Notes: generated by a model from the sequence alone, not told the origin. Positions 8,563-17,737 are shown, numbered from the stretch's first letter. The stretch is DNA of 64,000 bases from Nocardia sp. MH4 (GCF_019266065.1 NZ_LPNR01000100.1:38602-102601), one strand, 5' to 3'. Made by a program: numbers and translations.

Positions 8563-8985
8563 GTGAATCCGTACACGATCTTCGCCGACATCATCGCCGG
8601 GCAGGCGCCCGCCTCCAAGGTCTACGAGGACGATGATGTGCTGGCGTTCATGGACATTCGTCCGGTGACGCCGGGCCATGTGCTCGTGGTCCCGAAGGCG
8701 CCCGCGCCGAGCCTGGCCGATCTCGATCCCGCCCTCGGCGGCAAGCTGTTCCAGGTCGGGCAGCGGATCGCGGCCGCGTTGCGGGCCAGCGAAGTGGCCG
8801 CCGACGGAGTGAATTTCTTCCTCGCCGACGGCGTCACCGCCGGGCAGGAGATCTTCCACGTGCACCTGCACGTGATCCCGCGGACGCCGGGCGACGGCTT
8901 CGGCCTGCGGGCGCGCCCGACCTCGCCCGCGCGCGCCGATCTCGACTATCTGGCCGGGTCGATTCGCGGCGCTCTGTCCCGCTGA
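8563..8985 (+). CDS. HIT-family protein (Hint/PKCI-like)
   Basis: The 140-residue protein has the layout of Hint-type HIT hydrolases: NPYTIFADIIAGQAPASKVYEDD at the N-terminus, DIRPVTPGHVLVVPK, and the catalytic triad HVHLHVIPR near residue 104. Such enzymes typically hydrolyse purine nucleoside phosphoramidates or adenylylated adducts. An in-frame upstream GTG at 8473 would add a basic 30-residue stretch; GTG at 8563 is preferred because TACCGT lies 6 nt before it (leaderless) and the family N-terminus starts there. It follows purB by about 96 bases. Confidence 0.87.
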   Translation: MNPYTIFADIIAGQAPASKVYEDDDVLAFMDIRPVTPGHVLVVPKAPAPSLADLDPALGGKLFQVGQRIAAALRASEVAADGVNFFLADGVTAGQEIFHVHLHVIPRTPGDGFGLRARPTSPARADLDYLAGSIRGALSR

Positions 8986-9122
8986 CCTGCCTTTCCGGGC
9001 GAACCGGTCATTGCATACCGGTAAGTTTGCTGAAGAAACGCCCGAATCGCCGAATGCTCTCAGTTCGTTCACCTGTGGGTTACTTTGGACTGTCATTGGC
9101 ATGCGGTAATGGAGGGTGGGAC

Positions 9123-10082
9123 GTGCGTCGTACAGGTGTTGCTGCTTCAGTGCTGGCTTTCGCCATCGCGTTGATCGGACCCGCGGTGGTGAACCCCGCC
9201 CCCGCAGCTGCTGCCCAGATCGTCGGGGTGAACAACCTCAGCCCCACCCGCACCGCGATCACGGTCGCCTCGCCCGCGATGGGGCGCAATATCGACCTGC
9301 AGGTGCTGCATCCGGCGGGCGGCGGCTCGCGCTCGACCTACTATCTGCTCGACGGCCTCGACCCCGGAATCGGCCAGAGCACCTGGACCAACGCCACCGA
9401 CGCCGAGGCCTTCTTCCGGAACAAGAACGTCAATGTGGTCATGCCGACCGGCGGGCAGGCCAGCTACTACTCCGACTGGATCTCCGACGACCCGCGCTTC
9501 GGCCGGTACAAGTGGGAAACGTTCCTCACCCAGGAGCTGCCCGGCCTGATCGACGCGGAGTTCGACGGCAACGGGGTCAACGGCATCGGCGGCCTGTCCA
9601 TGGGCGGCAACGCGGCCTACATCCTGGCCGCCCGGCACCCCGGGCTGTACCGGGCCGTCGCCGGCTACAGCGCGTGTCCCGACAGCGCGATGGCCGCGGG
9701 CGCGATCATGTTCTCCATCGCCAACCGTGGCGGCAATCCGCTCAACATGTGGGGCGCGCCCGGCAGCCCCGAGTGGGCCTCGCACGATCCGGCCCTGATG
9801 CTCGAGGGTCTGCGCGGCAAGGCGCTGTACATGTCCACCGGCACCGGCATTCCCGGCCCGCACGAGGCCGAACTGAAGCCGCAGCTGGCGGAGAACATCT
9901 TCCTCGGCGGTCCCATCGAACTCGGCGTCAACACCTGTATGGTCGCCTTCGACCAGCGGCTGCGCGGCGCGGGCATCGGTGCCAAGATCGACTACCACCC
10001 GGTCGGCACCCACTCCTGGTCCTACTGGCAGGACGCGCTGCACGCCTCCTGGCCGACCATCGGCCCGGCGCTGGGGGCCTGA
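9123..10082 (+). CDS. Antigen 85-like mycolyltransferase / esterase
   Basis: The 319-residue product has a Sec signal peptide (MRRTGVAASVLAFAIALIGPAVV, cleavage near APAAAA) and an alpha/beta-hydrolase domain of the antigen 85 family. The nucleophile is in GGLSMGG (S159 from this start) and the catalytic histidine is in GTHSW (H297). These enzymes move mycolic acids between trehalose monomycolate and arabinogalactan or trehalose in the outer cell envelope. GTG at 9123 is set by GGAGGGTGGG immediately upstream and by the signal peptide; an ATG 96 bases upstream is not supported. The gene sits between purB and ptrB, the place held by purC in the M. tuberculosis order as recalled. Confidence 0.88.
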   Translation: MRRTGVAASVLAFAIALIGPAVVNPAPAAAAQIVGVNNLSPTRTAITVASPAMGRNIDLQVLHPAGGGSRSTYYLLDGLDPGIGQSTWTNATDAEAFFRNKNVNVVMPTGGQASYYSDWISDDPRFGRYKWETFLTQELPGLIDAEFDGNGVNGIGGLSMGGNAAYILAARHPGLYRAVAGYSACPDSAMAAGAIMFSIANRGGNPLNMWGAPGSPEWASHDPALMLEGLRGKALYMSTGTGIPGPHEAELKPQLAENIFLGGPIELGVNTCMVAFDQRLRGAGIGAKIDYHPVGTHSWSYWQDALHASWPTIGPALGA

Positions 10083-10093
10083 GAGTTCTTCCA

Positions 10094-10138
10094 CGCGGCC
10101 CGGTTCGACGGCTTTTCCAGCCCGAGAGCCGGGCCGCG
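10094..10138. terminator. Hairpin between convergent genes
   Basis: CGCGGCCCGG at 10094-10103 pairs perfectly with CCGGGCCGCG at 10129-10138; the 25-nt loop contains CTTTTCC. It separates the mycolyltransferase from the convergent DUF2330 gene. Confidence 0.5.
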
Positions 10139-10150
10139 CCGCGTTCCGGG

Positions 10151-11185
10151 CTACCTGGTCCGGCGCCGGAGCACGACACCGGCGAGCACGCCGATCACCG
10201 AGAGCCCGGCGATGATCAGCACGTAACCCGCGGGGAAGCCCAGGATCTCGACATACTCCCGGCGCACCACCCGATCGCGGACGGTGTCGTCGTTCGCGGC
10301 GGGGCCGAAGGCGAAATCGGTGGTGATGGCCGCGGGCCGGGGAATGCTGACGGCGAGTTCGGTGAGGTAGGACTTGCCCGCCGCGAGGGCTTTCAGGTCG
10401 GGATCGGTGAGTTCGGCGACGGGGGCGGCGAATTCGGTGATGGTGGATTGTGTGGCGGTGTCGGCGTCGGTGCGCGTCACCCGGTGGTCGCCGAAGACGT
10501 AGAGGTGCACCGACTGGTGGCCGGTGGCCGCCGCGGACATGCGCATCGGATAGACGAGCCGGTCCGAGTCGAAGGTCAACCGGACCGGATCCAGCGCGCC
10601 GGAGAGCGGTTTCGCGCTGGTCAGGCGCATGGCCACGAAGGACCAGCCCTCGCGGAGATAGGGGTCGAGGGTGGCGCTGACCTCGGGGCGCAGTTGATAG
10701 CCGTTGGCGTCCAGCCATTCCCGGACGCCGGTGAGGTCGCCGCCGCGCAGCGTCGTCGCCTCGAGCGGGCCGAGTTGGACCTGTCCGAGTACCTCGGGCC
10801 CGGAGCCGGGCGCGGCGCCGGAGGTGTCACCGGAGGAGTAGTCGCTGCCGAACCAGCGGTGCTCGGTGACGACCTCGGGCGCGGTCAGCCGGGACAGCTC
10901 GCTGAACGAGGCCGCGGTGCCCGCCGAGACCGTCGCCGGTGTCGGTGTGGGGACGATCAACGCCGCGTCGTCGCCGTCGAATTGCATTCCCAGGCGCATG
11001 AGCACGGTCTCGCGGGTACCGTCCCACCCGAGCACCGCCGTCTCGCTGTCGACCCGCGCCGAGTTCCCGCCGCTGACCACGCCACCGCACGCACAGGCGG
11101 TCGCGGGAGTCACCGCCGCGGACCCCGCCGCCAGCACCACCCCGACACTCACGACGAACGATCGAACCGCGTACCGCATCCCCAT
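10151..11185 (-). CDS. DUF2330-domain exported membrane protein
   Basis: The 344-residue protein starts with a signal peptide (MGMRYAVRSFVVSVGVVLAAG) followed by CACGGVV, a cysteine pair seen at the mature N-terminus of DUF2330 proteins. The extracytoplasmic domain runs to about residue 310 and a C-terminal membrane helix (GYVLIIAGLSVIGVLAGVVL) with RRRTR anchors it, with the C-terminus inside. The function of DUF2330 is unknown. The ATG at 11185 is supported by a -10 box TAGCCT 6 nt upstream, so the gene is probably leaderless. It is divergent from ptrB. Confidence 0.78.
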   Translation of the reverse strand: MGMRYAVRSFVVSVGVVLAAGSAAVTPATACACGGVVSGGNSARVDSETAVLGWDGTRETVLMRLGMQFDGDDAALIVPTPTPATVSAGTAASFSELSRLTAPEVVTEHRWFGSDYSSGDTSGAAPGSGPEVLGQVQLGPLEATTLRGGDLTGVREWLDANGYQLRPEVSATLDPYLREGWSFVAMRLTSAKPLSGALDPVRLTFDSDRLVYPMRMSAAATGHQSVHLYVFGDHRVTRTDADTATQSTITEFAAPVAELTDPDLKALAAGKSYLTELAVSIPRPAAITTDFAFGPAANDDTVRDRVVRREYVEILGFPAGYVLIIAGLSVIGVLAGVVLRRRTR

Positions 11186-11312
11186 GCGAGCAGGCTACGC
11201 ACCCACCGGCGCGCGCACATGCGCAGAAATACTCAGCCGGGCGGGCCCGGCCCGGTGGCGGCCCCGGCCGAGTTGGCGGGCCCGGCCGCAAAGGTCCGGC
11301 TACGGTGGACCC

Positions 11313-13460
11313 ATGGCTGGCGAGAATGAGACGGTGTCGGCGCCGATCGCGAAGAAGGTGCCCTTCGAGCGGGTGCATCACGGCGACACGTTCGTCGACG
11401 AGTACGAGTGGCTACGGGACAAGGAGAATCCCGAGGTCATCGCGTACCTGGAGGCCGAGAACGCCTTCACCGAGGCGCAGACCGACCAGCTGCAGCCGCT
11501 GCGGGACAAGATCTTCGACGAGATCAAGGCGCGGACCCAGGAGACCGACCTGTCGGTGCCGACCCGGCTGGGCCAGTACTGGTACTACTCGCGCAGCTTC
11601 GAGGGCAAGCAGTACGGCGTGCACTGCCGCTGTCCCATCGCCGCCGAGGCCGAGGGCATCGACGCGTGGACCCCGCCGCAGCTCGAGGTCGAGACCGCGA
11701 TCGCGGGCGAGGAGGTGCTGCTCGACAGCAACGTGCTGGCCGAGGGCCTGGACTTCTTCGCGCTCGGCGCGTTCTCGCTCAGCCACGACGGCACCCTGCT
11801 GGCCTACTCCGTCGACAGCACCGGCGACGAGCGCTACACCCTGCGGATCAAGGATCTGCGCACCGGTGAGCTGCTGCCCGACGAGGTGGCGGGCGCCGCA
11901 CCGGGCGCGACCTGGTCGCTGGACGGCACGCACATCTTCTATCAGACCGTCGACGAGTCCTGGCGGCCCGACACCGTGTGGCGCCACCGCGTCGGCACCG
12001 CCGCCGACGCCGACGTGACGGTGTTCCACGAGCCCGACGAGCGCTACTGGGTGAGCGTCGGTGCGACCCGCTCCGAGAAGTACCTGATGATCTGGCTCGG
12101 CTCCAAGATCACCACCGAGGGCTGGGTGCTGGAGTCCGACAACCCCGAGGGCGAGTTCCGGGTGCTGCTGGAGCGCCGCGAGGGTGTGGAGTACTCGGCC
12201 GAGCACGCGGTGATCGGCGGCGAGGACCGCTTCCTGATCCTGCACAACGACGTGGTCGACGGCGTGAAGGCGGAGAACTTCGTCCTCGCCGAAGCGCCTG
12301 CCACCGATCCGTCGGACATGACGATCCTGATCGGGCACCGCGAGGACGTGCGGCTCGAGGACATCGACGCCTTCGCCAACCACCTGGTGCTCGGCTACCG
12401 CCGCGACGCGCTGCCCCGCCTGTCGGTGTGGCCGCTCACCGCCGAGGGCTACGGCGAGCTCACCGAACTCGACTTCGGGCTCGAATTGTTCTCCGCCGGT
12501 GCGGGTTCCAGCCCGGAATGGGAACAGCCGACGCTGCGGGTCGGCGTCACCTCCTTCATCACCCCGATGCAGGTGTTCGACTACGTGCCCGCCACCGGTG
12601 ACCTGCTGCTGCGCAAGGAGCAGCCGGTGCTCGGCGGCTACGACGCGAACGACTACGAACAGCACCGGGATTGGGCGGTCGCCCACGACGGCACCCGGAT
12701 CCCGATCTCGATCATCAAGCGGCGCGGGCTCCCGGCGGGCCCGAAGCCGATGCTGCTCTACGGTTACGGCTCCTATGAGGCCAGCATCGATCCGTCGTTC
12801 TCGGTCTCGCGGCTGTCGCTGCTCGATCGCGGCATGGTGTTCGCGGTGGCGCACGTGCGCGGCGGCGGTGAGATGGGCCGGCTCTGGTACGAGCACGGCA
12901 AGACACTGCTGAAGAAGAACACCTTCACCGACTTCGTCTCCTGCGCCGTGCATCTCATCGACAGCGGTGCCACGGCGGCGGATCGGCTGATCGCCGACGG
13001 CGGCAGCGCGGGTGGCCTGCTGATGGGCGCGGTCGCCAATCTGGCGCCGGAGCTGTTCACCGGTATCCTCGCCAACGTACCGTTCGTCGACCCGCTCACC
13101 TCGATCCTGGACCCGTCGCTGCCGCTGACGGTGATCGAATGGGACGAGTGGGGAAACCCGTTGGCCGACAAGGACGTCTACGAGTACATGAAGTCGTACT
13201 CGCCGTACGAGAACGTCGAGGCCAAGGACTACCCGGCGATCCTGGCGATCACCAGCCTCAACGACACCCGCGTGCTCTACGTCGAACCGGCCAAGTGGAT
13301 CGCCAAGCTGCGCGCGACCAAGACCGGCGACAGCGAGCTGCTGCTCAAGACGGAGATGAGCGCCGGCCACGGCGGTGTCAGCGGGCGCTACGAGAAGTGG
13401 AAGGAAGTCGGCTTCGAGTACGCCTGGGTCCTGGACAAGGTCGGTCTGGCGGACGCGTAG
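11313..13460 (+). CDS. ptrB: Oligopeptidase B (S9A prolyl oligopeptidase family)
   Basis: The 715-residue enzyme has an N-terminal beta-propeller and a C-terminal alpha/beta-hydrolase domain. The catalytic serine is in GGSAGG (S565), the aspartate in LNDTRV (D651) and the histidine in AGHGG (H686), so the triad is complete. Oligopeptidase B cuts short peptides after Arg or Lys in the cytosol; there is no signal peptide. M. tuberculosis has a split pair (ptrBa/ptrBb) at this locus; here the gene is a single intact frame. The start is ATG 11313 with TACGGT 6 nt upstream (leaderless); a longer upstream frame is antisense to DUF2330. Confidence 0.93.
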   Translation: MAGENETVSAPIAKKVPFERVHHGDTFVDEYEWLRDKENPEVIAYLEAENAFTEAQTDQLQPLRDKIFDEIKARTQETDLSVPTRLGQYWYYSRSFEGKQYGVHCRCPIAAEAEGIDAWTPPQLEVETAIAGEEVLLDSNVLAEGLDFFALGAFSLSHDGTLLAYSVDSTGDERYTLRIKDLRTGELLPDEVAGAAPGATWSLDGTHIFYQTVDESWRPDTVWRHRVGTAADADVTVFHEPDERYWVSVGATRSEKYLMIWLGSKITTEGWVLESDNPEGEFRVLLERREGVEYSAEHAVIGGEDRFLILHNDVVDGVKAENFVLAEAPATDPSDMTILIGHREDVRLEDIDAFANHLVLGYRRDALPRLSVWPLTAEGYGELTELDFGLELFSAGAGSSPEWEQPTLRVGVTSFITPMQVFDYVPATGDLLLRKEQPVLGGYDANDYEQHRDWAVAHDGTRIPISIIKRRGLPAGPKPMLLYGYGSYEASIDPSFSVSRLSLLDRGMVFAVAHVRGGGEMGRLWYEHGKTLLKKNTFTDFVSCAVHLIDSGATAADRLIADGGSAGGLLMGAVANLAPELFTGILANVPFVDPLTSILDPSLPLTVIEWDEWGNPLADKDVYEYMKSYSPYENVEAKDYPAILAITSLNDTRVLYVEPAKWIAKLRATKTGDSELLLKTEMSAGHGGVSGRYEKWKEVGFEYAWVLDKVGLADA

Positions 13461-13561
13461 CTGAGCGAGCACCGGCGGCGGTGGTGAGGCGTGCGCGGAT
13501 GTTCGTCGGGGCGTCATCGGTGGAGCACGCGGGTGTCACCTGGGGCTGACACCGTAGGTCC

Positions 13562-14263
13562 ATGAACGCTGAGCTGATCGTTTCCGTATCCGGGATCCGG
13601 GACACGACCCGCGATGCCGCGATCGAGTTCGCGGCGGAGATGGACCAGCGGGATGTGCGGCTGTCACTGCTGGTCGCGCCCCGGTTGAAGGGCAAGTACC
13701 GGCTGGTCGACGATCCGGCCACGCAGTCCTGGCTGCGCGGTCGACGGCTCGCGGGCGACGCGATCGTGCTGCACGGCTACGACCAGGCCGCCACCAAGAG
13801 CCGTCGCGCGGAGTTCGCGAGCCTGCCCAGGCACGAGGCCACCCTGCGGCTCAAGGCGGCCGACCGGGTGATGGAACAGGTGCAGCTGCGCACCCGGCTG
13901 TTCGCCGCGCCGCGCTGGGACGCCTCGGCCGGTGCGCTGGCCGCGCTGCCCGAGGTCGGCTTCCGGCTGGCGCTCGGCCTGACCACCGTCCTCGATCTGG
14001 AACGTGAGGTGGCCCAGCGCGCGCGGGTGTACGGAATAGGGGAGGGGTTCCGCGCCGAGCCGTGGTGGTGCCGGGCGCTGGTGATGGGCGCGGCGCGCAC
14101 CGCCCGGCGTGGCGGCGTGCTGCGGCTGGCGATCTCGGCCGCGCAGTTGCAGCGCTCGGGTCCGCGTCAGGCGATGCTCGATGCCGTCGACCTGGCGCGG
14201 TATCACGGCGCCCGCAGCGACGTGTACCGCTGGGAGCCGTTCACCGCGGCCAGGGCTGCCTGA
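13562..14263 (+). CDS. DUF2334-type polysaccharide-deacetylase-like protein
   Basis: The 233-residue protein resembles the DUF2334 branch of the polysaccharide deacetylase superfamily: an early ELIVSVSGIRD strand, the LLVAPRLKG segment, AIVLHGYDQ (histidine in the usual metal-site region) and FAAPRWDAS. No signal peptide is seen, so it is probably cytosolic or loosely associated. Substrate is unknown. The ATG at 13562 follows a 101-base gap after ptrB with no obvious Shine-Dalgarno sequence. Confidence 0.7.
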   Translation: MNAELIVSVSGIRDTTRDAAIEFAAEMDQRDVRLSLLVAPRLKGKYRLVDDPATQSWLRGRRLAGDAIVLHGYDQAATKSRRAEFASLPRHEATLRLKAADRVMEQVQLRTRLFAAPRWDASAGALAALPEVGFRLALGLTTVLDLEREVAQRARVYGIGEGFRAEPWWCRALVMGAARTARRGGVLRLAISAAQLQRSGPRQAMLDAVDLARYHGARSDVYRWEPFTAARAA

Positions 14264-14265
14264 CC

Positions 14266-14311
14266 GGCCGTCGCCGCGCGCACATCGGCGATCACGCGCG
14301 CGGCGACGGCC
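14266..14311. terminator. Bidirectional hairpin between DUF2334 and gadB
   Basis: A perfect 16-bp stem (14266-14281 with 14296-14311, GGCCGTCGCCGCGCGC and its complement) encloses a 14-nt loop between two convergent genes only 52 bases apart. Confidence 0.6.
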
Positions 14312-14315
14312 CCTG

Positions 14316-15692
14316 TCACGGCACCTCGGGCGCGCCGTCGTGGGTGAATCCGCCCGCCTCCGAGCGAGTCAGGGGCGTGCGCCGCGGGTTGGTCGCGAGC
14401 TGGTGCAGACCCCGTTCGATGTCGGCGAGCAGCAGTTCGACCATGTCGACGGTGAAGCCGTGCCGGAACACCGCGCGCATGATCGTCTCGTCCTGCCGGT
14501 CGGCGGGCAGCGGATAGGCGGCGATGAGCCAGCCGCGGGCGCGCAGCCGGTCCGACAGGTCGTAGAGGTTGTAGTCGACGCCGTCGGCCAGTCGCCACGC
14601 CACCGCGGTGATGCCCCGCGCCGGTTCGGCCGCGTGGATCAGCTCGAACGGGCCCATGGCGCCGATGCGCTTCGCGAAATGCCGGGCGACCAGGTAGATC
14701 GTCGACTGCACGCGGGTGTAGCCAGCCCGGCCGAGCCGGATGAAGTTGTAGTACTGGGTGATCACCTGGCCGCCGGGCCGGGAGAAGTTGAGGTTGAACG
14801 TCGGCATGTTGCCGCCGAGGTAGTCGACGTCGAAGATCAGCTCCCTGGGCAGATCGGCGGCCTCGCGCCAGATCGCCCAGCCGACCCCGAGCGGGGCCAG
14901 CCCGGTCTTGTGCCCGGAGGCGTTGATCGACTTCACCCGGGGTAACCGGAAGTCCCACACCAGATCCGGCGCGGTGAACGGGCCGAGGAAGCCGCCGCTG
15001 GCCGCGTCGACGTGGATCGGGATGTCCGGGCCGCCGCAGGCGTGCAACCGGTCCAGCGCGGCGCTGATCGCGGCGACGTCCTCGAACAGACCGGTGAAGG
15101 TCTGACCGAAGGTCGGCACCACGGCGATGGTGTTGTCGTCGCAGTACGTCGGCAGGTCGTCGGGGTGCAAGGTGTAGCGGTCGCCGCGCAAGGGGACTTG
15201 GCGCAATTCGACGTCGAAGTAGCGCGCGAACTTCTCCCAGCACACCTGCACCGGCCCGGTCACCAGGTTGGGCACGCCCGTGCCGCCGCGCGCCCGCCAG
15301 CGGAACTTCGCCGCCAGCCCGCCGAGGATCGCCGCCTCGCTGGAGCCGGTGGTGGAGGTGCCGAGCGTGGTCGTGGGATCGGGCGCGTGCCACAGGTCGG
15401 CGAGCATGCGCACACAGCGTTTCTCCAGCTCGGCGGTCTGGGGGTACTCGTCCTTGTCGACGATGTTCTTGTCCGTCGACTCGGCCATCAGCGTGCGCGC
15501 CTGGTCGTCGATCCAGGTGGTGCAGAAGGTCGCCAGGTTCATCCTGGCGACGCCGTCGAGGAGCAATTCGTCGTGCACGATCTCGTAGGCGACATCGGGA
15601 AAGAGTTCGTAGGCGGGAAAACCGCCGTGCGGGGCGGGACGGGTGAAACCGGGAAGGCTGAAAAGGTCATGGGGATCGTGATTCTCGGCCAC
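14316..15692 (-). CDS. gadB: Glutamate decarboxylase
   Basis: The 458-residue PLP enzyme converts glutamate and a proton to GABA and CO2. It shows the group II decarboxylase layout: TTWIDDQAR, NIVDKDEYPQT, the GTSTTGSSEA phosphate-binding region, HVDAASGG, and the PLP lysine in SINASGHKTG. Length matches the family (about 460). GTG at 15692 is chosen because GGAGGAA lies just upstream. It is divergent from an APC antiporter of the GadC kind, with a palindrome in between. Together they could consume cytosolic protons, as in known glutamate-dependent acid resistance. Confidence 0.93.
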   Translation of the reverse strand: MAENHDPHDLFSLPGFTRPAPHGGFPAYELFPDVAYEIVHDELLLDGVARMNLATFCTTWIDDQARTLMAESTDKNIVDKDEYPQTAELEKRCVRMLADLWHAPDPTTTLGTSTTGSSEAAILGGLAAKFRWRARGGTGVPNLVTGPVQVCWEKFARYFDVELRQVPLRGDRYTLHPDDLPTYCDDNTIAVVPTFGQTFTGLFEDVAAISAALDRLHACGGPDIPIHVDAASGGFLGPFTAPDLVWDFRLPRVKSINASGHKTGLAPLGVGWAIWREAADLPRELIFDVDYLGGNMPTFNLNFSRPGGQVITQYYNFIRLGRAGYTRVQSTIYLVARHFAKRIGAMGPFELIHAAEPARGITAVAWRLADGVDYNLYDLSDRLRARGWLIAAYPLPADRQDETIMRAVFRHGFTVDMVELLLADIERGLHQLATNPRRTPLTRSEAGGFTHDGAPEVP

Positions 15693-15743
15693 TGTTCCTC
15701 CAGTCGGCGGATCCACTGCCAGGTGTTAGCTCTGCCGGGTATC

Positions 15744-15761
15744 TGCAACGATTCCGTTGCA
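15744..15761. promoter_or_regulatory. Operator-like palindrome in the gadB/antiporter intergenic region
   Basis: TGCAACG-ATTC-CGTTGCA is a perfect 7-bp inverted repeat in the 176-base region between divergent gadB and the antiporter. It lies 52 bases from the gadB start and 108 from the antiporter start, placed to control both. No regulator gene is adjacent, so the binding protein is unknown. Confidence 0.55.
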
Positions 15762-15868
15762 TATGTGCTCGTTTCGAGCCTACCGGGAGGATGCTCGGCA
15801 GTTACTATGCTTGAGCAGTTGATCAAGGGTTTCCGCTAGTTGTGCATACACAGCAGGAGGCAGCGCTG

Positions 15869-17293
15869 ATGACGGGCACCGCGACGAAAGCCGCGACGAC
15901 GACGAAATACTTGTCCTGGGTGACATTGGCGCTGATGACCACGAGTTCGGTGGCCAGCCTCCGCTCGGCACCCACGATGGCGATCTACGGACTCGCCTGT
16001 GTATTCCTCTACATCATTCCCGCGATTCTGTTCCTGCTGCCGACTTCGCTGGTGGCCGCGGAACTCGCTTCGGGCTGGGACGGCGGCGTCTACAAATGGG
16101 TCGGGGACGGGCTGAACAAGCCGCTCGGCTTTCTCGCCGTCTGGTGCCAGTTCGCCATGACGATCTTCTATTACCCGAGTCTGCTCGCTTATGTGGCAAG
16201 CACTTTCGCGTACATCATCGATCCGTCGCTGGCGTCCAACGGGCTCTATGTGGCCATCGTGATCATCACCGTCTATTGGGCCGGTGTGTACGTGTCCTCG
16301 CAGGGCACCAAGACGGTGGCCGGGCTGTCGAGCATGGGCCTGGTGATCGGCACCTTGATCCCCGGCACCATTCTGGTCGTGCTGGGCCTGGTGTTCCTCG
16401 CGCAGGGCAATCCGTCTGCGGCGCCGATGGATTCGAGTCACCTGCTCCCGGCCTGGACCGGGCTGGCGAGTCTGGTGCTGATCGTGAACAACTTCCTGTC
16501 CTACGCGGGCATGGAGATGAACGCGGTGCACGTGTCGTCGCTGAAGAATCCGGCCAAGGAATTCCCGAAGGCGATGTTCCTGGCGATGGGCCTGGTGCTG
16601 GTCATCTTCATCCTGCCCGCGCTGGCGATCAGCTGGGTGGTCCCCTCCGCGAGCCTGAGCCTCACCGCGGGCGTGATGCAGGCCTTCGACGGGTTCTTCA
16701 GTCACTTCGGCGTCGGGTTCCTCACCCCGATCGTCGGCATCGCGCTGGTGGCGGCCGCGGTCGGCGGCATGCTCACCTGGCTGGCCGGACCGTCCAAGGG
16801 CCTGTTGCTGATCGGGCGCAGCGAGGGCTACCTGCCGCCGTGGCTGACGACGATGAACAAGCACGGCGTGCAGCAGAACATGCTGGTGGCGCAGGGTGTG
16901 TTCACGACGTTCATCGCGCTTCTCTACGCCTTCATCCCGAATGTCTCCAGCGCGTACTGGATTCTGTCGGTGATCACGACGCAGGTGTATCTGATCATGT
17001 ACGTGCTGATGTTCGCGGCGGCCGCCAGGCTGCGCCGCAACGATCCCGATCATCCGCGCGGCTACCGGGCGCCCGCCCTGTTCGCGCTCTGTGGTCTCGG
17101 CGCCGCGTCCTCGATCGCGGCATTCGCGATCGGCTTCGTGCCACCCTCGCAATTCGGCGCGGGCAGCCCGTGGGTGTATCTGCTCATCGTCGGCGGCGGC
17201 ATGGGCATCGTCGGGCTGCTGATCCCGTACCTGTTCTACCGAAACCGCAGGGACAGCTGGAAACTCGCTGTCCCGGAAGGGGAGAAGGCATGA
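15869..17293 (+). CDS. APC-family amino acid antiporter (GadC-like)
   Basis: The 474-residue protein has about 12 hydrophobic segments and the APC-superfamily pattern, including an early TSSVASLRS unwound-helix region, GWDGGVYKWV and the SYAGMEMNAVH segment, typical of the glutamate:GABA antiporter branch. It would exchange external glutamate for GABA made by the divergent decarboxylase; the substrate is inferred from context. ATG at 15869 is preferred over one 27 bases upstream because CAGGAGG lies before it. The stop overlaps the next start by ATGA, so the two are co-translated. Confidence 0.82.
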   Translation: MTGTATKAATTTKYLSWVTLALMTTSSVASLRSAPTMAIYGLACVFLYIIPAILFLLPTSLVAAELASGWDGGVYKWVGDGLNKPLGFLAVWCQFAMTIFYYPSLLAYVASTFAYIIDPSLASNGLYVAIVIITVYWAGVYVSSQGTKTVAGLSSMGLVIGTLIPGTILVVLGLVFLAQGNPSAAPMDSSHLLPAWTGLASLVLIVNNFLSYAGMEMNAVHVSSLKNPAKEFPKAMFLAMGLVLVIFILPALAISWVVPSASLSLTAGVMQAFDGFFSHFGVGFLTPIVGIALVAAAVGGMLTWLAGPSKGLLLIGRSEGYLPPWLTTMNKHGVQQNMLVAQGVFTTFIALLYAFIPNVSSAYWILSVITTQVYLIMYVLMFAAAARLRRNDPDHPRGYRAPALFALCGLGAASSIAAFAIGFVPPSQFGAGSPWVYLLIVGGGMGIVGLLIPYLFYRNRRDSWKLAVPEGEKA

Positions 17294-17727
17294 CGACCGG
17301 AGACGCCCCCTACCGCAAGCGGCGCTGGATCTACATCACCACGGGCGTGCTGCTCGTGGTGTTCGCCCTGATCGGCTTGCTCACCTTCAGCGAGATCCGC
17401 GAGAACACTCAGGCCACCGCCAAAGCCGAACAGCTGCACAACAATCTGCTCGCCGCGGGGCTGCCCGCACCCGAGCCGAACGTGATCGCGGACGCGCTCG
17501 GCGACGACGGCGGCTCGGTCTGCCAGGACCCGAGTTCGCCGCTGATCAAGGCGAAGTACCAGGCCTCGATCACCAACGGCGCGGCCGGGCCGGGGCAGCG
17601 TCCGGTGATCGGCCCGCGCGACACCACCCAGGCGGTGGCCCTGACCATCGCCGTCTATTGCCCGGATCGGCTGCCGGACTACCTTTCTCATCTGGACACC
17701 CTGAAGCTGGACGACACCACGAAGTGA
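17290..17727 (+). CDS. Small single-pass membrane protein of the gad cluster (145 aa)
   Basis: The protein has a basic cytoplasmic start (YRKRRW), one membrane helix at about 14-32 (IYITTGVLLVVFALIGLL) and an extracytoplasmic domain of about 110 residues with two cysteines (C78 and C124) that could form a disulfide. The start overlaps the antiporter stop by four bases (ATGA), and the dipeptidase follows after 10 bases, so it belongs to this operon. No family is recognised. Its position suggests an accessory of the transporter or a periplasmic-side sensor, but that is inference. Confidence 0.7.
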   Translation: MTTGDAPYRKRRWIYITTGVLLVVFALIGLLTFSEIRENTQATAKAEQLHNNLLAAGLPAPEPNVIADALGDDGGSVCQDPSSPLIKAKYQASITNGAAGPGQRPVIGPRDTTQAVALTIAVYCPDRLPDYLSHLDTLKLDDTTK

Positions 17728-17737
17728 GGCCGAAGCG

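Noticed and set aside
10866..11312. N-terminal extension of ptrB
   Set aside because: Antisense to DUF2330; ATG 11313 has a -10 box at the right distance and the usual family start.
11412..13517. Minus-strand frame of 701 codons over ptrB
   Set aside because: Antisense shadow of a gene with a complete catalytic triad; composition is His/Val/Arg-biased and no motif is seen.
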